Positions 18,109-27,602 of a stretch of 64,000 bases of DNA are shown here, in pieces (within the stretch, counting starts at the first letter, position 1; each line of letters starts with the position of its first letter). The notes beneath the pieces are model-generated. The model was not told the origin of the DNA. It worked only from the letters and a program-made list of their open reading frames with translations, and did no database searches. Origin of the DNA: JAHBVH01 sp034432375 (lineage in GTDB: Bacteria > Chloroflexota > Anaerolineae > Caldilineales > Caldilineaceae); contig DAOUCA010000047.1 in NCBI GenBank assembly GCA_034432375.1, forward strand, positions 1 through 64,000, given 5' to 3'. Both the position numbers and the translations under genes were made by a program.

Positions 18109-19224
18109 ATGAATCAAGATGTCCTCTCTTTGACCCAAACCCTGGTCGCCATGCGTTCGGAAACCACCGAAAGCAATGCCGCCGTCACCGACTTTATTCA
18201 TGAATGGTTGGAAACGCGTGGCTTTACGATTGAACGGCTGAGCTACCCCGACGAGAATGGCGTGGAAAAACATAACTTGGTTGCCAAAAAGGGCAGTGGC
18301 AGTGGTGGCCTTGGCCTCTTTTCCCACTCCGACACGGTGCCCGGCGATCCCCGAGAATGGGAGCCCTGGAACCCCGTGGTCAAGGGTGACAAGCTCTATG
18401 GCCGCGGCAGTTGTGATATGAAGGGGCCTCTCGCTGCTAGCATGATCGCGGCGGCTGCCATTGATGTCAGCCGACTGAATAAACCGATCTACATCGCCGT
18501 CGCCTCGGACGAGGAACAGGGGCACACCGGCGCTCACTATATGCAGGAGCATTCCACGGCCTTTCAGGAAAATTGGCCAACTTGGGCTGTCATCCCCGAG
18601 CCGACCGATCTGCAACCGGTCTATGCGCATAAAGGGGGGGCGCGCGTGGTCATCACCGCTATCGGGCGGGCCGCGCACACCAGTACCGATAAGGGCATTT
18701 CGGCCAATTTTCTGATTGCACCCTTCCTGGCCGAAGTGGCCGAATTAGCCAAACTCTTCAAGAGTGACAAGCGCTTCCAGAATGACGAATTTAGCCCGCC
18801 GACCAATGGCTTCAACCTGACCATCGACGATGGCCAATGTCGCTCCAATGTCACCGCCGCCAAAACTGTGGCCCAATTGAGCATCCGCGTGATGCCGAAT
18901 GACCACCACGAAGAGCAGATCGCCCTGATCGAAGCCGCCGCCCGTAAGTATAACCTCGACGTGTCGTCACATGCCTTGCAGCCCTTCTACGTCGACAAAA
19001 ATGCCGAGGTCGTCCAAGCCGCCTGCCGCGCCACCGGCATCGCAAAGGCGATTACCGTGCCCTATGGCACCGAGGCGGAATCCTATCAACGCTATACCCA
19101 ATGTGTGATTCTGGGGCCAGGGAACATTGAGCAGGCGCACACGATTGGCGAATGGGTAGAGATTAAGCAGCTAGAAGATGCCGTGGGGATTTACACGCGC
19201 ATGATTGAAGAGCTGTGCATGTAG
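18109..19224 (+). CDS. M20 family peptidase / ArgE-type deacylase
   Basis: 371-residue zinc hydrolase. Metal and catalytic motifs in order: GLFSHSDTVPGD (His and Asp), GRGSCDMKGP (bridging Asp), ASDEEQGHTGA (general base Glu and metal Glu), VIPEPTD, and a final GPGNIEQAHT (last metal His). The middle third is the dimerisation lid (HKGGARVVITAIGRAAHTS). The family includes acetylornithine deacetylase and succinyl-diaminopimelate desuccinylase; no arginine or lysine pathway gene is nearby, so the substrate is open. AAAAAGGAG lies just upstream of the ATG at 18109. The gene is preceded by a 26-bp tandem repeat. Confidence 0.92.
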   Translation: MNQDVLSLTQTLVAMRSETTESNAAVTDFIHEWLETRGFTIERLSYPDENGVEKHNLVAKKGSGSGGLGLFSHSDTVPGDPREWEPWNPVVKGDKLYGRGSCDMKGPLAASMIAAAAIDVSRLNKPIYIAVASDEEQGHTGAHYMQEHSTAFQENWPTWAVIPEPTDLQPVYAHKGGARVVITAIGRAAHTSTDKGISANFLIAPFLAEVAELAKLFKSDKRFQNDEFSPPTNGFNLTIDDGQCRSNVTAAKTVAQLSIRVMPNDHHEEQIALIEAAARKYNLDVSSHALQPFYVDKNAEVVQAACRATGIAKAITVPYGTEAESYQRYTQCVILGPGNIEQAHTIGEWVEIKQLEDAVGIYTRMIEELCM

Positions 19225-19226
19225 CC

Positions 19227-19285
19227 CACCCATTCACCATTCACCATTCACCATTCGCCATTCACCAATCATCATTCACTCTTTC
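19227..19285. repeat. CCATTCA heptamer repeat
   Basis: Five or more near-perfect CATTCAC units followed by diverged ones (CCAATCATCATTCACT), directly after the M20 stop codon. It is another short tandem intergenic repeat with a different unit. Confidence 0.8.
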
Positions 19286-19336
19286 TTGCCCAATCGACAA
19301 GAAGTCATTGTTTCGCTACTAAAAAGGACTTTCACC

Positions 19337-19666
19337 ATGCCTTACTTCTATAACCCAGACGAACGCACCCCCAAAGAGCTCTTCCCCGGCGCGCTGTCGC
19401 GCACCTTTTGGGGCGAAAAGGTGCTCTTCTCCTATCTCGATCTAGAACCAGGCTCCTTCGTGCCACCGCACAGCCACCCCCATGAGCAAGCGGGGATCGT
19501 GCTCAAAGGCGAACTCGAATTCACCATCGGCGACGAAACGCGTGTCGTCAAAGAAGGCGAAATCTTCATTATTCCCGGCGGTGTTGAGCACAGCGTCAAA
19601 GTGGGTGACCAACCGGCCCGCGCGCTCGATGTCTTTAGCCCCGTGCGCGAGGAGTATAAGTGGTAA
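19337..19666 (+). CDS. Small cupin-domain protein
   Basis: 109-residue single-domain cupin. Metal-binding motif 1 is PPHSHPHEQAGIVLKGE (His-x-His, Glu) and motif 2 is IIPGGVEHSV (His). Such small cupins bind Fe, Mn or Zn and serve as isomerases, dioxygenases or sensors; there is no specific clue here. The start at 19337 has AAAAAGGAC upstream. It lies downstream of the M20 gene across the heptamer repeat, so the two may be co-transcribed. Confidence 0.9.
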   Translation: MPYFYNPDERTPKELFPGALSRTFWGEKVLFSYLDLEPGSFVPPHSHPHEQAGIVLKGELEFTIGDETRVVKEGEIFIIPGGVEHSVKVGDQPARALDVFSPVREEYKW

Positions 19667-19725
19667 AAGCAGGTTCGCGAAACGCAACGAATCTACCAGT
19701 AAGCCCAAGACTATTCAAATAACGT

Positions 19726-19788
19726 GGAGAAAGCATTCTCTAATGCGACTTTACACGACTGCGTGCGGCATTAGAGAACGCCTTCTCC
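19726..19788. repeat. 21-bp inverted repeat after the cupin gene
   Basis: Left arm GGAGAAAGCATTCTCTAATG (plus C) at 19726-19746 pairs with 19768-19788 with two mismatches; the loop is about 21 bases. No U-tract follows. It could be a mobile mini-element or an mRNA 3' hairpin. Confidence 0.7.
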
Positions 19789-20235
19789 GCAACAAAATAC
19801 TCTTATCTGAATGTTCTTGCCACTAAGCCACGTCCCGGAGGGATGGCCGAGTTTAGGCAAGATTTCCACGATCGATAGCTAAACCTTACCTTTCCCTATC
19901 GGCTATGAACCCCCCAGTCGTATTCACCTCACCAGCGCTTCCTGCGGCACACCTGGCGGCTCTGCCACTTCCTTGCTTCTACGAATAATCCTTATTCCAT
20001 CAAGTGTAGCTTTATCCCAAAGTGGATGAGGCATAACAATATAAGAATATGTAGACAAGAGACGTTGACTAAAGTGCAGTTGCTTTGAACCCTTACATTT
20101 GGTTATGTAAAATCTATGGCTTCAAACAGAACGCACTTTACGAAGTCTTGGCGCAAGCTCACTCAAATCGCGCAGAGGCAGCATTCTCTAAAGCCATTGC
20201 AAGAAAATACCCCAGCGGATGCAAAGGAGATCGCT
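19789..20235. other. Intergenic, one dispersed repeat, no gene
   Basis: Holds a CGTCCC...GGGATGGCCGAGTTTAGG repeat (19831-19858), related to copies at 28.2-29.8 kb. It looks at first like the start of a tRNA-Ser gene but lacks the anticodon arm and T arm. The rest shows nothing I can name. Confidence 0.5.
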
Positions 20236-21087
20236 ATGTCCGAAACTCTATTTACTCCCTCAAAGAAGATGACGATTGAGCAAAGCTTTTGGTCAGATAC
20301 GAGGCAATTTGCCCAACTTTTTCCTGCTCACCCGGCAATGCAGCGCCCACACGGTTCAGCGCCAACGTTGGTTGTTAGCCTTTTGGGCGCACCGTTGGTC
20401 TATTGGAATAATGAACCGCTCTCTATCCCACGGCGGCAAGCGCGCGCACTGTTGTACTATCTGGCGGCGACCCCCCAGCCAGTTGCCCGCGGTCATACCT
20501 GTTGGCACTTTTGGCCAGATGAACCAGAGGCCGACGCCAAACAGAAACTGGCACGCCTGCTCTATCACTTGCGTTGTGCTCTCCCCGATGAAAAGCTCAT
20601 ACAAACTAATGCTGACTATCTCTATATCGATCCCGCGGCATTAGTCTGTGACTGCCGGCTACTGCGCAACCTATGGGAATTGCAACTCCACAACCAGCAA
20701 GCGCGCATACCATCGCTCATTATTACGCTCTACAGAGGGCCGTTTCTCGCCGGTTTTCAAGTGAATCACTCGCCGGAGTTTGAACAATGGGCGCAGATGG
20801 AAGCACAGCAATGTGAATATCAATATCTGAATCTCCTGAAGGCATATACCGTACAACTCATGGAAGAAGAAGCGTGGGAGCGCGCCATCATCTGCGCGGA
20901 ACTTTATTTAGTAATCGATCAACTGGACGAGGAGATGCACCGTACGCTAATGAATCTCTATAGCACTGTGGGCAATCATGGTGCATCGGGGCGCCAGTTT
21001 GATCGTTGTCTCGATCTGCTCGAACACGAATTGGGGGTAAGCCCCAGCCAAAGTACTTGGTCCGCCTATCGCTTGCTTACGAATTAG
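20236..21087 (+). CDS. Short BTAD-domain (SARP-like) transcriptional regulator
   Basis: 283 residues. Residues 40-120 form a winged-helix-like domain (LVVSLLGAPLVYWNNEPLSI, RRQARALLYYLA, FWPDEPEADAKQKLARLLYHLR), and residues 150-280 are the helical BTAD domain (YRGPFLAGF, ... LDEEMHRTLMNLY, LEHELGVSPSQST). In large family members these precede an NB-ARC/STAND ATPase; here the protein ends after BTAD. AAAGGAG sits ahead of the ATG at 20236, which I prefer over the earlier ATG at 20116. It lies about 280 bases upstream of the orphan secreted- or toxin-like gene and may control it. Confidence 0.85.
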   Translation: MSETLFTPSKKMTIEQSFWSDTRQFAQLFPAHPAMQRPHGSAPTLVVSLLGAPLVYWNNEPLSIPRRQARALLYYLAATPQPVARGHTCWHFWPDEPEADAKQKLARLLYHLRCALPDEKLIQTNADYLYIDPAALVCDCRLLRNLWELQLHNQQARIPSLIITLYRGPFLAGFQVNHSPEFEQWAQMEAQQCEYQYLNLLKAYTVQLMEEEAWERAIICAELYLVIDQLDEEMHRTLMNLYSTVGNHGASGRQFDRCLDLLEHELGVSPSQSTWSAYRLLTN

Positions 21088-21256
21088 TAGAGGTTTTACT
21101 GGATTTTGTAGAAAGCTTGTGGATGGGCCGTGGATGCAACCAGAGTATACTCGCAGGCAGTCGGTTCAAGCAGGTTTCCAGGAGCTTTTGCGCTTACATA
21201 CAACAGTGCAGAAGTACTGGGCCACCTTTTTGAATCCCCAACAATAAATTTTGTAA

Positions 21257-21315
21257 GTCTCTATCCTCAACTTCGGTTGTGACCCAACGGGAACAGAGAA
21301 TTTCTAGATAGAGAC
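21257..21315. repeat. Hairpin with CCCAACGGGAACAGAGAATT core, copy 1
   Basis: GTCTCTATC (21257-21265) pairs with GATAGAGAC (21307-21315) around TTCGGTTGTGACCCAACGGG-AACAGAGAATT. A second copy with different arms lies at about 61348-61402. Each sits in the 5' leader of the next gene. Confidence 0.7.
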
Positions 21316-21363
21316 AAAGTGCATGCGTATGCTCTATTGATTCGTTGCAGAAAGGAATCAAAG

Positions 21364-22656
21364 ATGACCGAGATTATGGCAGTTACCCCCGGCACCGTTT
21401 TCACAGATGCACGGCTGATGATTACTGACACCGATGGGGTCACAGAGATCGAGAATAGCGAAGTCCGCAAGATCGCACAGGATGTGTTGGATGCAGCAAA
21501 ATATTCGTTTGTTGCTGTAGCAGCCAATCCCAACCAGGCGGTTCGTGCTGATTCGTTGGAAGCTGTCTTTAAGGACGCGCTTAGCAAGATGCCAGAAGCA
21601 AAGCGATCGACTGTGCGTAAACAGGCGACAGAAATTGCGCAGACTTCGCAAACGGCGCGCCAAATGCTCTTTGGCCGGTATGGCGCACTAGATACCCAAA
21701 GTTTTCTTGGCACCGGCGGCTTTAACCGAGCTGGTGAGTCATTAGGCGAACTAGCGATTGACAAGAAATTGCTGGGCATTCGCCAGCCGACATTGACTCT
21801 ACCACTGGATGGTAGTGTGCGCGTTACCTCAGAAGGTTTGTTGGTTCCCGCGTCTGCCCTGCCGAATAATTTTGAAGACTTTGAAAGTGCCGTTGTCGAA
21901 AATAGCAAGAGTGCCGCGCAGTCAGAACTCTATGATACTCAACGGTTGGCTGATATCTGGGGGCCGGTCTATGGTGATAGCGCTCTGAATCAGGGCCGCA
22001 CCAATGAATTTGAAGCGGCTGCCGTTACCAATAAGTTGGCCCTCTACATCTCCCAAGTCAAATGTGTTGATGAGACAAACCCCGAATTTTGGGGCAGCGA
22101 TGAAATTGCACTGGCGGGTGTGACGGTCGATGAAACCGGCGACACCAACAAGGTCAATGAGCAGTATGTGGGCGGCGGCTTCGATGACGGCGACGCCAAA
22201 AATTACAACCCGCATTGGCGCTATACCTGGTTCAATCTGACCGAAGGCAGTAAGTGGCCAAAGCACTACTCCGTCTCGCTGATCCTGGCAGAAAAGGATA
22301 ATGGCGGTTTGTCCGATGTCTTGAATACCATCTGGCTAAAAGTGCGCGACTACGTGAAATCCGCGATTGAAAAAGCTGTTACTGGTGTGCTAAGCGAATA
22401 CCTGGGGCCAGTCATTGCCAGTGCCATTGGTAAGGCCGTTGCGTGGATCATTGACAAACTGGTTGGCTGGATTATCGGACTCTTCAAAGATGATGTTTTT
22501 CCGCCCTTCACCGCCAGCACCAATATTCCCAGCTATAATGCACGCTGGACGTTGAATGGTACGTGGGGTGCTACCTGGTCCGGCTACCGCTATGCCCATT
22601 TCTATGGCTACGGCGGTCACTACCAGATCACCTACTACTGGCAGTTGTTCGCTTGA
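21364..22656 (+). CDS. Unrecognised 430-residue protein with amphipathic/hydrophobic C-terminal segment
   Basis: I do not recognise this gene. Residues 1-200 are soluble and Ala-rich (SRRF-free, KQATEIAQTSQTARQMLFGRYG). Residues 225-310 form a compact acidic domain (VKCVDETNPEFWGSDEIAL, DDGDAKNYNPHWRYTWFNL, VSLILAEKDNGG). Residues 320-385 are a run of small/hydrophobic helices with Gly spacing (VTGVLSEYLGPVIASAIGK, AVAWIIDKLVGWIIGLF), and the end is an aromatic Gly/Tyr/Trp-rich strand segment. No classical signal peptide. The helix-then-aromatic layout would fit a membrane-active or pore-forming effector, but this is speculation. The ATG at 21364 has AAAGGAA upstream. The neighbours are a BTAD regulator and an S8 peptidase. 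Confidence 0.75.
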   Translation: MTEIMAVTPGTVFTDARLMITDTDGVTEIENSEVRKIAQDVLDAAKYSFVAVAANPNQAVRADSLEAVFKDALSKMPEAKRSTVRKQATEIAQTSQTARQMLFGRYGALDTQSFLGTGGFNRAGESLGELAIDKKLLGIRQPTLTLPLDGSVRVTSEGLLVPASALPNNFEDFESAVVENSKSAAQSELYDTQRLADIWGPVYGDSALNQGRTNEFEAAAVTNKLALYISQVKCVDETNPEFWGSDEIALAGVTVDETGDTNKVNEQYVGGGFDDGDAKNYNPHWRYTWFNLTEGSKWPKHYSVSLILAEKDNGGLSDVLNTIWLKVRDYVKSAIEKAVTGVLSEYLGPVIASAIGKAVAWIIDKLVGWIIGLFKDDVFPPFTASTNIPSYNARWTLNGTWGATWSGYRYAHFYGYGGHYQITYYWQLFA

Positions 22657-22757
22657 TCGACTAACGGTCGTCAAGTAAGTTGTACCAGTTTGGTCTGCCC
22701 CATCGCCGGAGCTCTCGCTGGGTGCTCTTTTCCCTTTAAGTTCGCGCGATGGCCTGC

Positions 22758-22852
22758 GTTCCGGGGACGGTCCACACCTAGTACAGTGTCAGAACTTCCC
22801 TGACACTGTACTAGTTTCGTTAACCAGATGTTCGCTGTGCCGTCCCCGGAAC
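22758..22852. mobile_element. Nested-palindrome mini-element C1
   Basis: 95 bp. Ends GTTCCGGGGACGG (22758-22770) and CCGTCCCCGGAAC (22840-22852) enclose a perfect 15-bp hairpin CTAGTACAGTGTCAG / CTGACACTGTACTAG (22778-22814). It has the same build as elements at 22854, 29528 and 46895. Confidence 0.65.
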
Positions 22853-22853
22853 A

Positions 22854-22950
22854 CTAGGGACTGTTGACATTTGGGGCACTACACAGCTGACATGTGCCTA
22901 GCACCTGTCAGCTGTCCCACTGGTAAATCTGAAATGTCAACATAACCTAG
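22854..22950. mobile_element. Nested-palindrome mini-element C2
   Basis: 97 bp. CTAGGGACTGTTGACATTT (22854-22872) pairs imperfectly with 22932-22950; the centre is ACAGCTGACATGTGC / GCACCTGTCAGCTGT (22883-22915). The ends match those of the element at 46895-46990. It probably is a non-autonomous (MITE-like) element; no transposase is present in the window. Confidence 0.65.
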
Positions 22951-23138
22951 TAGATCTTGGCGTAAATCATTACCCTGAAATATTCCTATAGGTACTCGCG
23001 GTACTGTAACGATTGATTGCCGTAAGTATCCACGCCCAAAAGTACTAGTCACCTTTGCTACACAGCGATATGGGTAATGGTAAGCCCACGTGTGAGAGAG
23101 GGTTTCAGGGTGAGGGTCAACCGAGCGAGAAGATCCCA

Positions 23139-25481
23139 ATGCCACCGTCTATGCAAAATTTGTCGATAACCAATGCTGAAAAACTGGCCATTTGTCTGGG
23201 GATCCCGCAGCGTGAAGCGGAGGCGTTGTTGCGTACCGTGAATGCGACAAGCACACCGCTCTCCCGTATCGTGCGAACACAACGTCTCTTTGTCCCCGAC
23301 ATCAGCGCCATGACACCGGCAATGGTCGCTGAATTAATCCAAGATCCAGAGCGTCTACAAAGCTATCGGCTAAATCCCAATCGTGTGCAGGAAACACAGC
23401 TACAGCAGTTTCACCAGTTGGAGCAAACAAAGATCACGGCGCTCTTACAAGGACGACCCTACTATACGCTAGAGGAACTGCGGCACGTAACAGCCTTACC
23501 TGGGATCCTGTTGCAACAACTCTTTCGTCTTCCGGCCTTGCAATTTACCGATAAAGTGCGCGCTACCACAATCCCCCTGATGCCGGTGGCGGGCCGTTAT
23601 ATCCTACCAGAGCAAAGTGACCTAGAGAGTGCTGGCCAGATCGGTAATGCCGGCTATACAGCGATCGCAGAGGCCACGCCGCTGTTTCCCTTTCGCATTG
23701 TGGGGCCGGCCGATTTTGAAGCAGAAGCGCAGCCTCACTTGCTCAAACGCTTATACGGTGGGCACGTCTATCCCGTCTTGCGCGACGCGCTTGGCTTTGA
23801 GCGCTATTTCGTGCCAGGAGCATTCGATCTTTGGTTTATCCCTTCCGCAACACCGTCTCAATGCCAGGCGTTGATCGAGCAGTTGGGCCTTCATCTCGTC
23901 CAGACGGCTGCGGATGTGGGCTACTATCGTGTACAGATCGCCGCGATGCCCGCCGATCGCGATCTGTTGCGCGCAACATTAGCGGCCATAGAAGAGGCGC
24001 AACGGTCCGATGCGGTCCTCCTCGCCGAACCGGACCAGGTGGGGTTGGCCGATTTTCCACCGGATCGATCCACACCGGTACAAGATTCTGACTTTGAAGC
24101 AGATGCACGGCTTTGGAATTATGCTGCCATCGATCTCGATGCGGCCCATACCTTGACTCGCGGCTCATCGAGTGTCGTGATATTTGTCATCGACAGCGGC
24201 TGCCGCATGGATCACGGTGAACTGACGCCCGCCTTCCGCCCCGATTGGCCCCAACTCGATCTGAACTATGAGTTGGATGTGCCAGAGGGTGTTCTCTCAC
24301 CTAATGAAGAAGTGATCGCCCACGGCACCCAAGTGAGTGGTGTGATCTGCGCACAAGGGGCCACCAGTGAACGTGCGATTCAAAGCATTGCCCCAGCGTG
24401 CCAGATTTTGCCGATCAAAATTTCCGGCAGCCCGTTGACCCCGGCCTATGGGTTGCGCGCGGTTGCCATTCGTCAGGCGCTGAACTATCTACAGCCAGGG
24501 CAGCGCGGCGTCATCAATATAAGTTGGTTGACTAATGGAGAGCATCTCGGCATTCGGGAGGCGCTGGTTGACGCCGCGCGCCAGAATGTCGCTATTGTGG
24601 CCTCTGCGGGCAACTATCTGCCCGGCACTGCCCAACAGCCCGACGAATTACATTTCCCCTCTGGGCATATTTGGTATCCGGCGGATCGGACAATTGATGC
24701 GCTCTGCTCCGTCGCAGCGACCAACCAGGCGGATGGCAAGGCGAGCTACTCGTATTATGGCGCGCACAGTGTGACGGTTGCGGCGCCAGGCGGTGAATTG
24801 GGCGGTGGTGGCGCAGCGATTTATACGACATCAACGCCAGACTCACATGTGTACACGAGCGGCACTTCGTTTTCTGCCCCCCATGTGACGGGCCTGCTGG
24901 CGTTGCTCTTTGCCCTGGAACCAACCTTGACGCCACAAGCCGCCATTCAATTGATCCGCGAAACTGCGGAACCGACCAGCGATGCAACCATCTACCCACT
25001 CGGGGCTGGTCGGATCAACGCCTACGCCGCGCTTCAACGTCTACATGTACCGCAGAGTGCGGCCCACACCATTGTCGCCAACAGTGTGGGGCAAGGGACA
25101 GTGACACCTCAGGGTGAAGTCAAGGTAATGGATGGTGCCGATCAATCGTTCAACATGACGCCGGATGCTGGTTTTCAACTGCAAACTGTCACCGTAGATG
25201 CCGTCGAGGTTGGCGCGCTTCTCACCTATACCGTTGCCGCGGTCCATCAAGACCATCACTTGATTGCACACTTTGTACCCCTTGCAACGGCTATCAAACT
25301 CAACATCAACCAGGCGACGCGTGAAGCATTGATGACGTTGCCCTACATCGGACCGTGGCTGGCCGAACGCATCATCGCCTATCGTCTGACACATGGCAAC
25401 TATCCCACAATTTGGGGACTGACGCTAGCGGGGGTCAGTGCCTGGACAGTGGGGCAAATCGCCGATCAGATTACTGTGTGA
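23139..25481 (+). CDS. S8 subtilisin-like peptidase with InlB-like repeat and HhH tail
   Basis: 780 residues. The peptidase domain covers about residues 335-640 with Asp352 (VIDSGCRMDHG), His395 (AHGTQVSGV), the oxyanion Asn in SAGNYLPG and Ser577 (GTSFSAPHVTG), so the triad is complete. Residues 1-330 are a long pro/N-terminal region with a possible small helical domain (NAEKLAICLGIPQREAEALL). After the peptidase comes a divergent InlB B-repeat-like beta domain (HTIVANSVGQGTVTPQGEV) and a ComEA-type helix-hairpin-helix (LNINQATREALMTLPYIGP). No signal peptide is visible from the start at 23139 (GAGAAGA upstream) or from the alternatives at 23055 and 23151. It follows the orphan 430-residue gene. 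Confidence 0.9.
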   Translation: MPPSMQNLSITNAEKLAICLGIPQREAEALLRTVNATSTPLSRIVRTQRLFVPDISAMTPAMVAELIQDPERLQSYRLNPNRVQETQLQQFHQLEQTKITALLQGRPYYTLEELRHVTALPGILLQQLFRLPALQFTDKVRATTIPLMPVAGRYILPEQSDLESAGQIGNAGYTAIAEATPLFPFRIVGPADFEAEAQPHLLKRLYGGHVYPVLRDALGFERYFVPGAFDLWFIPSATPSQCQALIEQLGLHLVQTAADVGYYRVQIAAMPADRDLLRATLAAIEEAQRSDAVLLAEPDQVGLADFPPDRSTPVQDSDFEADARLWNYAAIDLDAAHTLTRGSSSVVIFVIDSGCRMDHGELTPAFRPDWPQLDLNYELDVPEGVLSPNEEVIAHGTQVSGVICAQGATSERAIQSIAPACQILPIKISGSPLTPAYGLRAVAIRQALNYLQPGQRGVINISWLTNGEHLGIREALVDAARQNVAIVASAGNYLPGTAQQPDELHFPSGHIWYPADRTIDALCSVAATNQADGKASYSYYGAHSVTVAAPGGELGGGGAAIYTTSTPDSHVYTSGTSFSAPHVTGLLALLFALEPTLTPQAAIQLIRETAEPTSDATIYPLGAGRINAYAALQRLHVPQSAAHTIVANSVGQGTVTPQGEVKVMDGADQSFNMTPDAGFQLQTVTVDAVEVGALLTYTVAAVHQDHHLIAHFVPLATAIKLNINQATREALMTLPYIGPWLAERIIAYRLTHGNYPTIWGLTLAGVSAWTVGQIADQITV

Positions 25482-25640
25482 CAGATTAGCCTATTTACAT
25501 CACTTCGATATTGCCGAGTTAAAACCCGTTGTTATCTGGCGTTCAGAAGGAGAAGCGGCGTTTTGATTTGCGTGTAGTAGCTTAAATTATTGGCCGTCAC
25601 ACATCAACCGATTCAGATACATTGGGGCTCCGTGCTAAAC

Positions 25641-27383
25641 TCACGCGTGTTGCAACGCGCCCGGCTGCGCTGCCATCTTCTCCTCTTCATGGGCGATAAA
25701 CGGAATGCCGGGGCGGCCGGTCGTCAGTGGCGTTCGGTTATAGCTCATGAAAGTCTTAGAGCCGCCGGCCAACGTCGCAATATTGTCATAGCCGGATTGG
25801 CGTAGGATACGGTAGGCGAGGTAACTGCGGAAACCGACCCGGCAGTAGAGAAAGATCGGGTGGTGCAGATCGCTGGCGGCTATCTTGGGCGCAAGACCCT
25901 TGCGTAGCTCCCCAAGGGGAATATTGATCGCCTCGGGGATATGCCAGGCCCCATACTCCTCTTCGCTGCGCACATCAATAATCGTGCCACTCACCGTCTT
26001 CTCTGGATAATCCTCGGCATACCAGAAGGTGACATCGCCATGCAGCAGGTTGGTGGCGACAAAGCCAGCCATATTAATTGGATCCTTGGCCGAGCCATAG
26101 GGTGGCGCGTAAGCCAGTTCCAGATGCTCCAGATCATAGACGGTCATCCCCGCACGAATCGCCGTGGCCAGGACATCGAGCCGTTTGTCGACCCCATCAT
26201 AGCCGACAATTTGCGCGCCCAACACGCGCCCGTCCTCAGGCGCAAAGAGCAATTTGAGGTGCATCGGCGCGGTGCCAGGATAATAGCCAGCGTGACCAGA
26301 GGGATGAATGTAGATCTTCCGATAGGGCATGTTGACGCGGCGCAGCACCTTTTCCGACGCGCCGGTGCAGCCACCGGTCATCTCAAAGACTTTGAGTACC
26401 GCTGTCCCTTGCGTCGATTGATAGGCGCTGCTGCGCCCAAAGATATGATCGGCGACAATGCGTCCTTGGCGATTGGCCGGCCCCGCCAGCGGGATCACCG
26501 TTGCTTCGCCAGTGACGGTATCGGTCACCTCCACCATGTCGCCGGCGGCGTAGATATCCGGGTCCGAGGTGCGCATGTGGGCGTCAACCTTAATGCCACC
26601 CCGTCCCCCAATCGCCAATCCGGCACTGTGCGCCAAAGTTGAGGCTGGCCGCACCCCCACAGCCATGATCACCAGATCGGCCACCAGGATAACGCCATCG
26701 CTCAGCGTAACCTGGACAGCACCATCTACGTCGGCGAACGATTGCGCCGTCACGCCCAAATGTAAATTAATGCCGTAGCTCTCCATGTGATAGGCCAGAT
26801 CGCGCGCCATCTCCGGATCAAGCGGAGGCATCACCTGCGGTAGCATCTCGACCAGATCCACGCCAACCGCCCGATGGCGTAGCGCTTCGGCAATCTCCAT
26901 GCCAATATAACCACCGCCAATCACCACCGCCTTGCGCGCCTCTTGATCAACAACCGCTTTAATCGCATCCATATCGGGAATGTTGCGCAGGGTAAAGATG
27001 CGCGGATGGTCGATGCCCGGCAGGGGTGGGCGTACCGGATTGGCCCCTTGGCAGAGGACCAACTTGTCGTAGGCTTCCGTATATTCTGTGTCGGTGGCAC
27101 GGTTGTGCACCTGCACCGTCTTGGCCGCGCGGTCAATCGCCATCACCTCGTGGCCGGTCCGTACATCTAAATTAAGCGATGTCTTTAAACTAGCCGGCGT
27201 CTGTAACAACAACGCATCGCGCTCTTGGATTTCTCCGCCAATGTGATAGGGCAATCCACAGTTGGCAAAAGAGACATATGCATCGCGTTCCAAAATAATA
27301 ATTTCGGCCTCTTCGCTCAGCCGTCGCGCACGCGCCGCGGCTGATGCGCCGCCGGCCACACCACCAACAATTACAATTTTCAT
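25641..27383 (-). CDS. CoA-disulfide reductase / rhodanese fusion
   Basis: 580 residues. Residues 1-445 are an FAD/NAD(P)H oxidoreductase of the CoA-disulfide reductase/NADH-peroxidase clade: GGVAGGASAAARARR at the N-terminus binds FAD, SFANCGLPYHIGG carries the single redox Cys (near residue 43), and VVIGGGYIGMEIAE binds NAD(P)H. Residues 470-560 are a rhodanese domain with IFLYCRVGFRS (persulfide Cys). This CoADR-Rhd arrangement is known for reduction of CoA-disulfides or CoA-polysulfides. GAGAGG precedes the ATG at 27383. It is a single gene, divergent from the His-rich small gene. It may serve sulfur or redox homeostasis. Confidence 0.93.
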   Translation of the reverse strand: MKIVIVGGVAGGASAAARARRLSEEAEIIILERDAYVSFANCGLPYHIGGEIQERDALLLQTPASLKTSLNLDVRTGHEVMAIDRAAKTVQVHNRATDTEYTEAYDKLVLCQGANPVRPPLPGIDHPRIFTLRNIPDMDAIKAVVDQEARKAVVIGGGYIGMEIAEALRHRAVGVDLVEMLPQVMPPLDPEMARDLAYHMESYGINLHLGVTAQSFADVDGAVQVTLSDGVILVADLVIMAVGVRPASTLAHSAGLAIGGRGGIKVDAHMRTSDPDIYAAGDMVEVTDTVTGEATVIPLAGPANRQGRIVADHIFGRSSAYQSTQGTAVLKVFEMTGGCTGASEKVLRRVNMPYRKIYIHPSGHAGYYPGTAPMHLKLLFAPEDGRVLGAQIVGYDGVDKRLDVLATAIRAGMTVYDLEHLELAYAPPYGSAKDPINMAGFVATNLLHGDVTFWYAEDYPEKTVSGTIIDVRSEEEYGAWHIPEAINIPLGELRKGLAPKIAASDLHHPIFLYCRVGFRSYLAYRILRQSGYDNIATLAGGSKTFMSYNRTPLTTGRPGIPFIAHEEEKMAAQPGALQHA

Positions 27384-27602
27384 GGCAAGCCTCTCTTGAT
27401 TCTTTTTGCCCAAAAGTGCAGGCGAAGGTAACAGATGCTTCTCTGGACCAATGGGTTCATTTTTGCATCCAGGCAATCGACCTTGATGAAAGAAATTATA
27501 ACACCTTTTACCCTAAGAGAGCCAATTGTGCAATAATTCACAAAATTCTTCTGGTTCCAATCTATTTGCTTGAAATTCCTAGAGATGCTATATTTTTGAC
27601 CC

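Noticed and set aside
19838..19880. GGAGGGATGGCCGAGTTTAGGC looks like the 5' end of a tRNA-Ser gene
   Set aside because: No anticodon stem, variable arm or T arm follows, and the segment matches a dispersed repeat found at 28-30 kb.
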